A stretch of DNA of 31,377 bases from CAYVAP01 sp964343195 (GTDB taxonomy: Bacteria > Bacteroidota > Bacteroidia > J057): contig CAYFIR010000079.1 in NCBI GenBank assembly GCA_964343195.1, forward strand, positions 1 through 31,377, read 5' to 3'. Below are positions 24,744 to 31,377 of the stretch, piece by piece (position 1 is the stretch's first letter; every line of letters begins with the position of its first letter). The notes beneath the pieces are model-generated. The model had not been told where the DNA came from and searched no databases. It worked only from the letters and a program-made list of their open reading frames with translations. The position numbers and the translations under genes were made by a program.

Positions 24744-26366
24744 ATGATCACGGTATCAAATCTTTCCCTGCGCTTTGGTAAGCGTATCCTTTTTGATGAG
24801 GTAAACCTCAAGTTCACCCCTGGCAACTGCTATGGTGTGATCGGAGCCAATGGTGCCGGGAAATCTACCTTTCTGAAAATCCTTTCTGGAGAAATAGATC
24901 CTACCACAGGCAATGTCAGCATGACCCCTGGAGAACGCATGTCGGTCCTCAAGCAAAATCACTATGAGTTTGATGAGTTCCCGGTGCTGCAAACCGTCCT
25001 GATGGGCAACCGCAAGCTCTACGATCTCAAGGCAGAGATCGATGCCATCTATGCCAAGCCGGACTTTACCGAGGCCGACGGCATTAAAGCGGGCGAGCTG
25101 AGCGCCGAATTTGAAGACATGGATGGCTGGAATGCTGAGGCAGAAGCCGCAGAATTGCTTTCCAACCTCGGCATTACCGAGGACCTGCACTACAAGCTGA
25201 TGGAACAGCTTAATGGTAACCAGAAGGTCCGGGTACTGCTGGCACAGTCGATCTTCAACAACCCCGACATCCTGCTACTGGATGAGCCTACCAACGACCT
25301 GGACATCGAGACCATTGAGTGGCTGGAAGATTTTTTGGCCAATTTCAAAAATACCGCCATTGTCGTAAGCCACGACCGTCACTTCCTGGACGCTGTCTCT
25401 ACACACGTATGTGACATCGACTTTGGTAAAATCTCGCTCCATGCGGGTAACTACTCCTTCTGGTACCACGCCAGTCAGCTGGCGTCCCGTCAGCGCGCTG
25501 ACCGCAACAAGAAGACGGAGGAAAAGCGCAAGGAGCTACAGGAGTTCATTCAGCGATTCAGTGCCAATGTGGCCAAGTCCCGTCAGGCGACCGCCCGTAA
25601 AAAGATGCTGGAAAAGCTCAATGTCGATGACATTCGTCCGTCAAGCCGACGCTATCCGCACATCTTCTTTGAGTCCGAGCGTGAGGCTGGAAAGCAGGTC
25701 CTTCAAATCAATGACCTGAAAGCCGTAGATGGAGATGAAGTGCTGTTTCAGGACATTAGCCTGGACGTACTCAAGGGCGAAAAGATCGCTGTCATCTCCC
25801 GCAATAGCCGGGCTGTGACACGCTTTTTTGAAATCCTGATGGGCGAGAACCAGGCTGATGGAGGGGAATTCAGGTGGGGAGTAACCATTACCCCAGCTTA
25901 CCTACCTCTGGAAAATGCGCACTTTTTCACCAAGGACCTGAATCTGGTGGACTGGCTACAGCAGTACTCAGACAACACTGAGGAGGAGTTTGTTCGGGGC
26001 TTCCTGGGCAAAATGCTCTTCTCTGGCGAGGAAGTGTTCAAAAAGAGCAATGTCCTTTCCGGAGGGGAGAAAATGCGCTGTATGCTGTCTCGCATGATGT
26101 TGCAGCAGCCCAACTTCCTCATCTTGGATGAGCCTACCAACCACCTGGACCTGGAATCCATCCAGGCGTTTAACAACAGCCTGACGGACTATGATGGACA
26201 GTTGATGATCAACTCCAGTGACCACCAGTTCATGCAGACCGTCGCCAATCGCATCGTAGAGATCACGCCCAATGGCAAGATCGATAAGCTGATGAGCTTT
26301 GACGACTACCTGCACGACGAGGCGATCAAGGAGCAGCGTAACGAGATGTATATGCAGCCTGCGTAG
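24744..26366 (+). CDS. ABC-F family ATPase, YbiT-like
   Basis: Cytoplasmic tandem ATPase without membrane segments, 540 aa; ABC-F proteins act on ribosomes. The ATG at 24744 gives the standard start MITVSNLSLRFG. NBD1 has an intact Walker A GANGAGKST (34-42), a degenerate signature LNGNQKVRVLLAQ where LSGGQ is usual (as in YbiT-type proteins), and Walker B with DEPTNDLD. The interdomain linker (about 240-310) has the YbiT-like RFSANVAKSRQATARKKMLEKL. NBD2 starts near 325. Its Walker A position reads ISRNSRAVTRF (about 350-360), lacking both the glycine loop and the lysine, while its signature SGGEK (about 438) and Walker B ILDEPTNHLD (about 458) remain. The final H-switch is SSDHQF. One site is therefore likely unable to bind or hydrolyse ATP in the normal way. 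Single gene with its own terminator. Confidence 0.93.
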   Translation: MITVSNLSLRFGKRILFDEVNLKFTPGNCYGVIGANGAGKSTFLKILSGEIDPTTGNVSMTPGERMSVLKQNHYEFDEFPVLQTVLMGNRKLYDLKAEIDAIYAKPDFTEADGIKAGELSAEFEDMDGWNAEAEAAELLSNLGITEDLHYKLMEQLNGNQKVRVLLAQSIFNNPDILLLDEPTNDLDIETIEWLEDFLANFKNTAIVVSHDRHFLDAVSTHVCDIDFGKISLHAGNYSFWYHASQLASRQRADRNKKTEEKRKELQEFIQRFSANVAKSRQATARKKMLEKLNVDDIRPSSRRYPHIFFESEREAGKQVLQINDLKAVDGDEVLFQDISLDVLKGEKIAVISRNSRAVTRFFEILMGENQADGGEFRWGVTITPAYLPLENAHFFTKDLNLVDWLQQYSDNTEEEFVRGFLGKMLFSGEEVFKKSNVLSGGEKMRCMLSRMMLQQPNFLILDEPTNHLDLESIQAFNNSLTDYDGQLMINSSDHQFMQTVANRIVEITPNGKIDKLMSFDDYLHDEAIKEQRNEMYMQPA

Positions 26367-26387
26367 GGGCAGGTTTGTTACAGAATG

Positions 26388-26436
26388 AATATGCGGAATA
26401 GGGTGAATCCACCTTATTCCGCATATTTTATTTTTT
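26388..26436 (+). terminator. Intrinsic terminator after the ABC-F gene
   Basis: An 18-bp stem (26388-26405 with 26410-26427, one G-U) closes a 4-nt loop and is followed by TTTATTTTTT. It lies 21 bp past the stop. Confidence 0.9.
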
Positions 26437-26505
26437 GCCAGTGTATCTGATCGGACTCTCTTCAACTGAACCCGAAAAAGCAGCGCTTTGACCTTCAAAT
26501 TTCCC

Positions 26506-29500
26506 TTAGCTCACCCGCTGAGTTGGCGGGACATACCGGAGCATCATTTCTCTTAACTGTTCTTTTCGAAAGGGTTTGCTCAGATGATCGACCATCCCAG
26601 CCTTGAAGCAGGCTTCCTTGTCTGAGCCAAGCGCATTGGCGGTCATGGCAACGATAGGTGGGCGCACATCTGCAGAAATCGCTTCGCAGATTTTGTAGGT
26701 AGCTTCCAGGCCATTCATTGTCGGCATCTGTATATCCATGAGAATCAGGTCGAAGGGGCGCTCCAAAGCTGCCTCCAGTGCCAACTGCCCATTGGGAGCA
26801 AGAACAACCTTGCACCCCAGCTTATGTAGCATGCGTTTCACCAGCTTTTGGTTGGTGAGGTTGTCCTCTGCCACTAAAATCGATTTTCCCAAAAAGGGCC
26901 TATCTTCTCCATACAGCTTTAGCGGCTGAATGTAATCATGGGGTTCGGCAGAAAGAGAGAGGTTCAGGGCTCGCTTCAGCTTTGTCAGCAGTAGGGGGCG
27001 TACGACCATTTGTCCTACGAATTTCAACTCATTATCAGAAAAACTCGTTCCGGGAGCCAGCATGACAACCTGCTGGGATTGGGAAATGAGCCCGCGATCA
27101 AGGCAGCATTTGGCAACTGTGGGGCCATCAAGCACACCGGGTTGGTGGTCGATAACTGCCATATCATAGGAATATTGTGGGATGGAAGTCCTATCCAGGT
27201 GTGGAGTATTGGTCAGGATCATATCTACCTTCGCTCCCCATGCGTTTAGGTGTGTGTTGATAATGCTCAGTTGGCTCTTTGACTGGCCGATTAACAGGAT
27301 CTGTCGATCCTTCAGATGAGAGTGGGATTCTCCATTGATTTTTTCAGTTTTTACCTCTACCACCTGTGTTTGGATGCTGAAGCCAAAAGTAGAACCTGTC
27401 CCTTCGGTACTTTTTACCCAGATTTTTCCTCCCATCAGTTCACAAAGGCGTTGGGAAATGGCAAGCCCTAGCCCTGTCCCCCCATACTTCCTGGAGATGG
27501 AAGCATCAGCCTGGCTGAAGGCGTTGAAAAGCTTTCGTTGCTGGTCTGCGGTGATACCTATTCCGGTGTCCTCAACCCGGACCTCAATCGGAAATGATGC
27601 TTCAGGGTTGGCCGGAAGCCCATGGGGCATGCCAATGTGTATCCGAATCCCTCCCTGATGGGTGAATTTTAAGGCATTGCTAACGAGATTTCCCAATACC
27701 TGTTTGTAACGGGTAGGGTCTCCGAGGACATGCTGTGGTAAGGTAGGGTCCGGGTCATAGAGGAGGTAAAGCCCTTTTTCATGGACCGATTGAGAGAATA
27801 GCTCAATTACTTCCTCTGTACATTTTGAGATGGAGATGGGGGTGCTTTCGAGCTCAAGCTTGCCTGATTCGATTTTGTTGAAATCGAGTATATCATTGAG
27901 AATGGTCAGGAGGCTATCGGCACTCACATTGATGGTCTGAAGATAATCCCGCTGTTCGCGGGTGAGGGGGGTCTCACTGAGGAGTTCGGTCATGCCGATT
28001 ACCCCATTCATGGGCGTACGAATTTCATGACTCATCATGGAGAGGAAATTCGCCTTGGCCTGAGAGGCCTCCTCTGCGCGGTCACGGGCCGCAGCGAGTT
28101 GTTCAGTTTTCTGGGTCAGGTGCCAATTGGAGATGTGAAGCTTCCTCCAGAGGTAAATCAGATACCCCATAAACCCCACTGTTACCAAAAGCAGAAGAAG
28201 AGCAGCCCAAATAAGCCGGGACTGGGTTTTCAACTCTGTTGCCTGGATTTTCTGCTCCTGACGGAGGGAAGCTGCTTCGGCTTCCTTTTTAGCCAGGGCC
28301 AGGCGGCTTTCCTGCATTTCCTCGGTTCGGGCACTATTTTCTTCCAGATGCTGCAATTGATACTTTCTCAGAGAATCCAACTGAACGTAGGCCATGCGAT
28401 GGTTACCCATCCCCGCATAATAGCGGTGTCTGGCTTCCATCAATTCCCCTTCGGTCTGTAGTGAGGGGTCAATTTTTTCTGCACTGTCGAGTAACGCTAT
28501 AGCGGTGGGATAATCCTGGTCATAAGCAGCCAGATTTGCCTCTAGTAGAACTCGCTGGCCGAGGTGGTAGCTATCCATGTGCCTGGGTTGGTAGGTATCC
28601 AGGACGATCAGCAGGCTATCGACCTTTTCCCGGTCGTTTACCTCAATGGCATACTCAATCAAAGATTTCAGAGGAGGAACGATACCAGGAGTAGGGTTTG
28701 TTTTGAAATACTCCAGAGCGTCAACTGTGAGTTTATGCCAAACTTCCTCGTTGCCCCATTCCTCTTTGTGGATCAGGCCAATCCACTGCATACTATTAGC
28801 GCGTAGGCGCAGGTTATTGTAAGTCGGCACGTCACAGGTACTCTCCCAGCATTTGAAAAATGCCTCCTCGGCTTCCGTAAAATTCCGTAGAGTGAACAAA
28901 TGATATCCCAATGAATAATAGGCCTGTGCCTCCTGTTCGGGAAAACTGTCAGATGATAGAAGGTAATTTACACGGTAAAACAGTTCTAGTGGATCCGAGT
29001 CATCTGGTGGTTCCATTACCCCTATGATATCCATCTCGATCAGGTAGGTAGTCAGGTAGAAAGATTTTAGGATTGAGTCGCTTCGCCAATTCTCCTGGGC
29101 CAACTGTTGTCTTACCTTTCTGATATGACCATACGCTGCAAGATCTCTTTGTTGGCGGGTTATTAAGGCTCTCAACATCCCTGTGCTATAGAGATCATAT
29201 TTCCAGCGATGCTCCGTGGCCAACTTCTCCATGTAATCCAGCATCAACGTGGATGAATCCAGCTTTCCCTGTCGGTAATATCCAGTATACAATGCCTTAT
29301 ACAACCAGAATCGATAATAGGTCTGGGCAGTATCCTTCTCAATAGCTTGTAATAGCTCCTTACTTCTGATGATAAGGGTATGTGGAGAGGTTGTGCGTAA
29401 ATCCATCAGGCTATCTACCATCTCCTCCTGTTCCGCAGTTAGTTCAGGCACAACTATTTCTTCAGCAGTTTCCTGTGAAAGTGGTGCCTTGGTGCATTGA

Positions 29501-29553
29501 ACCAAAAACAACAGAGAAATAAGAAGGGCCAGCCAACCTTGTATAGTTCGCAT
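26506..29553 (-). CDS. Hybrid histidine kinase with TPR-like sensor region and two receivers
   Basis: Membrane sensor kinase of 1015 aa. The ATG at 29553 is preferred over a GTG at 29595 because a hydrophobic signal/anchor (residues 2-20, ending LVQC) follows directly; Gln before the Cys makes lipidation doubtful. Residues 40-400 are helical, TPR-like repeats, presumably periplasmic. A coiled coil (about 400-445) and TM helix (about 447-469) follow. HisKA has the phosphorylated H509 in MSHEIRTP, and HATPase shows NLVSNALKFT, VEDTGIGI (D662) and GTGLGLAIS. Receiver 1 (about 748-863) is degenerate: the acidic pair is replaced (GQS), an aspartate remains in AVIDHQPG, and the usual KP is RP. Receiver 2 (about 890-1005) is intact with EDN, D940 and K993 (SKPF). 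The phosphate therefore probably passes to receiver 2 and on to an unlinked partner. No output domain and no adjacent regulator are seen. Confidence 0.93.
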   Translation of the reverse strand: MRTIQGWLALLISLLFLVQCTKAPLSQETAEEIVVPELTAEQEEMVDSLMDLRTTSPHTLIIRSKELLQAIEKDTAQTYYRFWLYKALYTGYYRQGKLDSSTLMLDYMEKLATEHRWKYDLYSTGMLRALITRQQRDLAAYGHIRKVRQQLAQENWRSDSILKSFYLTTYLIEMDIIGVMEPPDDSDPLELFYRVNYLLSSDSFPEQEAQAYYSLGYHLFTLRNFTEAEEAFFKCWESTCDVPTYNNLRLRANSMQWIGLIHKEEWGNEEVWHKLTVDALEYFKTNPTPGIVPPLKSLIEYAIEVNDREKVDSLLIVLDTYQPRHMDSYHLGQRVLLEANLAAYDQDYPTAIALLDSAEKIDPSLQTEGELMEARHRYYAGMGNHRMAYVQLDSLRKYQLQHLEENSARTEEMQESRLALAKKEAEAASLRQEQKIQATELKTQSRLIWAALLLLLVTVGFMGYLIYLWRKLHISNWHLTQKTEQLAAARDRAEEASQAKANFLSMMSHEIRTPMNGVIGMTELLSETPLTREQRDYLQTINVSADSLLTILNDILDFNKIESGKLELESTPISISKCTEEVIELFSQSVHEKGLYLLYDPDPTLPQHVLGDPTRYKQVLGNLVSNALKFTHQGGIRIHIGMPHGLPANPEASFPIEVRVEDTGIGITADQQRKLFNAFSQADASISRKYGGTGLGLAISQRLCELMGGKIWVKSTEGTGSTFGFSIQTQVVEVKTEKINGESHSHLKDRQILLIGQSKSQLSIINTHLNAWGAKVDMILTNTPHLDRTSIPQYSYDMAVIDHQPGVLDGPTVAKCCLDRGLISQSQQVVMLAPGTSFSDNELKFVGQMVVRPLLLTKLKRALNLSLSAEPHDYIQPLKLYGEDRPFLGKSILVAEDNLTNQKLVKRMLHKLGCKVVLAPNGQLALEAALERPFDLILMDIQMPTMNGLEATYKICEAISADVRPPIVAMTANALGSDKEACFKAGMVDHLSKPFRKEQLREMMLRYVPPTQRVS

Positions 29554-29683
29554 AATCAGGGACACTAGGGAATTAGTGTTCCTAATAAAGTGCACTGGGC
29601 AATCATTTTTAAGTCATTATATCAGCTTATCCAACATCAATGGTTTGGAGGTTTATTATAGGTAAACTATTGGCCCTCTGGCT

Positions 29684-29725
29684 CAAAAATAGCAACCGGG
29701 ACCCTCCAAAATGGAAAGTCCCGGT
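29684..29725 (-). terminator. Probable terminator after the MscS gene
   Basis: ACCGGGAC/GTCCCGGT arms (29695-29702 and 29718-29725) with a small inner pairing. On the minus strand they are followed by TTGCTATTTTTG, so the T-run is broken by four bases. The same TATTTTTG (29691-29684) matches TAnnTTTG and could instead be a promoter box for the kinase gene, about 131 bp before its ATG. Confidence 0.55.
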
Positions 29726-29751
29726 AAAGGTTCAAAACTGATACCGATTCA

Positions 29752-30558
29752 TTACTTCACCTCATGGACATGCACGTCCATTTGAGGGAAAGGGATGTTG
29801 AGACCCTGCTGGGCAAAGACCTTGTACACCCGATCGTTCATGTCAAATGTCAGGGGCCATAGGTCCGCTCCCTTGCACCAGGCACGGACGGTGAAGTTTA
29901 CGGAGGAATCTCCCAACTCGGACATGGCTACGAATGGCTCATCAGGCTCGCTGAGTACGCGGTCATCGTTTTTGAGCATTTCGAGCAGGACAGATTTTGC
30001 CTTGTCGGCATCGTCCCCGTAGCCGATGCCATAGGTAAGTACCAGACGGCGCAGTGGCTGGGTAGAGAAATTGACAATGGGGCCATTGTACAGGGCTCCG
30101 TTGGGGATGATGACAGTGCGATTATCAAGCGGACGCATCACGGTGTGAAAAAGCTGAATTTCTTTTACGACTCCATTTTGTCCCTGAGCCTCGATAAAGT
30201 CCCCGATTTTGAATGGCTTGAAGAGCAGGATCATCACCCCTCCAGCGAAATTGGAGAGGCTGCCTTGTAAGGCCAGGCCGATCGCCAAACCGGCGGCACC
30301 CAGGATGGCGATGAACGAGGTAACCTCAATGCCAGCGACGCTCAAAGCACTCAAAATGACCATTACCTTCAGGGCGGCACTTATCAGAGCTTTGAGAAAT
30401 GATCGCAGGGTAGCCTCTATTTCGCGTTTTTCCATGAGGCGATCAGCGGTGCGGGTAAGCGCACCCACGATGATCATGCCGATCACGAGTACCGCAACGG
30501 CCCCAGCGAACTTGAGGCTGTACTGGTATAGCAATGGGAGCAAATCTTCTGTGTTCAT
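29752..30558 (-). CDS. Small-conductance mechanosensitive channel, MscS family
   Basis: Inner-membrane channel of 268 aa that opens on osmotic downshock. TM1 lies at about 14-36 and TM2 at about 57-76. The pore-lining TM3 at about 80-115 has the glycine/alanine-packed pattern GAAGLAIGLALQGSLSNFAGG (split over two helix turns). The beta domain follows with FKIGDFIE and IIPNGALYNGPIVNFS, and the alpha/beta C-terminal domain ends in IPFPQMDVHV. The length is close to E. coli MscS (286 aa), so this is the minimal type. It carries no extra cyclic-nucleotide or periplasmic domain. Monocistronic; hypo-osmotic protection fits with the aquaporin-like and Kir genes elsewhere in the window, but they are not linked in one operon. 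Confidence 0.94.
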   Translation of the reverse strand: MNTEDLLPLLYQYSLKFAGAVAVLVIGMIIVGALTRTADRLMEKREIEATLRSFLKALISAALKVMVILSALSVAGIEVTSFIAILGAAGLAIGLALQGSLSNFAGGVMILLFKPFKIGDFIEAQGQNGVVKEIQLFHTVMRPLDNRTVIIPNGALYNGPIVNFSTQPLRRLVLTYGIGYGDDADKAKSVLLEMLKNDDRVLSEPDEPFVAMSELGDSSVNFTVRAWCKGADLWPLTFDMNDRVYKVFAQQGLNIPFPQMDVHVHEVK

Positions 30559-30724
30559 AAGTAGAATGGGTTAGGTGAATGTTGAGTTGAAAAGGATGAC
30601 GTTTCCAGCATATGAACTACCTAAACAGCCATTCTGTTTGATTCGATACCCCTGGCAGGAGGTAAAAAGCGGTTGGGAAAAAGGCACAGAGGGGATATGT
30701 CACCACCAGGATTGGTAGATGAAG

Positions 30725-30756
30725 TTGCGTGTCTCGGCCAAAAAACTCTACTTTTA
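30725..30756 (+). promoter_or_regulatory. Possible promoter of the small membrane protein gene
   Basis: TTG (30725-30727), a 21-bp spacer and TACTTTTA (30749-30756), the last base off TAnnTTTG. It ends 7 bp before the ATG, so the leader would be very short. The rest of the 30559-30763 gap shows nothing more. Confidence 0.3.
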
Positions 30757-30763
30757 GGAAAAA

Positions 30764-31237
30764 ATGAGAAGGTCGTTCTACTTCATCTCTCTCCTGTTTA
30801 CCCTCTTCGGAATGTCCCAAATGCATGCCGGACAACAGAGTCCGGGTCAGCCAGGTACGTTTATAGCACCTCATGCAGAGAGCACACAGGACGAACCCTT
30901 GCCAGATGACCTCAGGAAGTTACAGCGCAATACCCGAATCGCACTGGGAGCGATCATCGTGGCTCAAATATCGCTTCTATTGGCCCTGATGATCACGGTA
31001 GCAGCCGCAGAAATCCTGCTTTACCCCGTGTTTATTGGATTGGCAGTCGGCGGATTGATAGGAGGGATCAACCTTTGGCGGGGAAATCGCCTGCTGAAAG
31101 AGTACCAGAATTTGCCAGCGGGGCGTAAGAAAAATCACGGCATCCCCTTCATCAAAAAACAGATGCTGTTATCGGCTATTACCATACTGCCCTATATTGG
31201 ACTCCTGATTCTGATGTTCCGGGGATTGCTCAGCTAG
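30764..31237 (+). CDS. Small membrane protein, unknown function
   Basis: 157-aa protein I do not recognise. It starts with a probable signal peptide (about residues 1-22, FYFISLLFTLFGMSQMHA) and a polar segment rich in Gln, Pro and acidic residues (25-50). Three membrane helices follow at about 57-79, 83-104 and 130-153. Between the second and third is a basic loop (LLKEYQNLPAGRKKNHG). This is a typical layout for uncharacterised Bacteroidota membrane proteins. It is monocistronic, divergent from mscS, and followed by a hairpin repeat. Nothing in the sequence indicates a substrate or partner. Confidence 0.65.
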   Translation: MRRSFYFISLLFTLFGMSQMHAGQQSPGQPGTFIAPHAESTQDEPLPDDLRKLQRNTRIALGAIIVAQISLLLALMITVAAAEILLYPVFIGLAVGGLIGGINLWRGNRLLKEYQNLPAGRKKNHGIPFIKKQMLLSAITILPYIGLLILMFRGLLS

Positions 31238-31246
31238 TGCCTGTGG

Positions 31247-31321
31247 AATTAAGTAATTACTCATTCGTAATTCGTATAAAGTGCTCGCCAGCAATGCTTT
31301 CAATTACGAATTACTGATTAC
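31247..31321. repeat. Hairpin repeat element, copy 2
   Basis: Arms of 20 bp (31253-31272 and 31302-31321, 17 of 20 paired) flank a 29-bp loop. The loop shares TAAAG-GCT-CAGCA-CTTT spacing with copy 1 at 23716. The arms contain ATTCGTAATT, which recurs in the 22450 patch. The last 56 bases of the window show further degenerate TTCGAATGCGAAG-like palindromic words and no gene. Confidence 0.6.
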
Positions 31322-31377
31322 AAATTTCGAATGCGAAGCACTAGGCATTAGTTTCGACCTATCAAAAGGGCCTCTGA

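Noticed and set aside
29554..29595. GTG start for the histidine kinase 14 codons upstream
   Set aside because: It would bury the hydrophobic signal/anchor behind a polar stretch; the ATG at 29553 gives a normal leader.
1..31377. CRISPR array, prophage, insertion sequence or biosynthetic cluster
   Set aside because: No regularly spaced direct repeats, no transposase, integrase or structural phage genes, and no megasynthase-type genes were found by reading both strands.

Overview
The window reads as chromosomal DNA of a Bacteroidota bacterium, most likely from the Saprospiria/Lewinella side of the phylum (a low-confidence inference). The evidence is two secreted proteins with type IX secretion (T9SS) C-terminal sorting domains, lipoproteins with Bacteroidota-style signal peptides, promoters of the TAnnTTTG type, few Shine-Dalgarno sequences, and a TIGR03643/DUF2805 protein. 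GC content looks close to 50%. I found no rRNA, tRNA, CRISPR array, phage or transposase gene.

Layout. Positions 1-6.7 kb are an envelope and secretion block: a T9SS-exported PGRP-type N-acetylmuramoyl-L-alanine amidase, an orphan lipoprotein on the opposite strand, and a large T9SS subtilisin-like protease with two GEVEDY modules. From 6.7 to 9.7 kb lie a DUF2805 protein, a hairpin repeat, a KirBac-type potassium channel and a PhoD-like phosphatase. From 9.8 to 12.9 kb lie pdhA, a membrane TPR protein overlapping ribH, and a small exported protein. From 13.0 to 18.1 kb on the minus strand is the rimP-nusA-infB cluster. From 18.3 to 24.6 kb lie a 1374-aa SNF2-family protein, a GrpB-family protein, a small unknown protein and an aquaporin-like channel. 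From 24.7 to 31.2 kb lie a YbiT-like ABC-F ATPase, a hybrid histidine kinase with a TPR sensor region, an MscS channel and a small membrane protein.

How the genes work together. rimP and nusA abut exactly (stop next to start) and share a well-formed promoter. infB follows after 235 bp. That gap holds a strong intrinsic terminator, a palindrome beside a promoter-like box, and a long imperfect inverted repeat enclosing two smaller hairpins. infB is therefore probably not simply co-transcribed, and a structured RNA of about 137 nt may be made from the gap. This is the most interesting non-coding signal here. The TPR gene and ribH form an operon. Most other genes look monocistronic, and several have their own intrinsic terminators.

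Other points of note: an ABC-F protein whose second ATPase domain has lost its Walker A lysine; an aquaporin without the selectivity-filter arginine; a histidine kinase with one degenerate and one intact receiver; and a dispersed hairpin repeat present at about 23.7 kb and 31.25 kb. Most of the window is ordinary housekeeping and envelope content, and I do not see a defence system or biosynthetic cluster.
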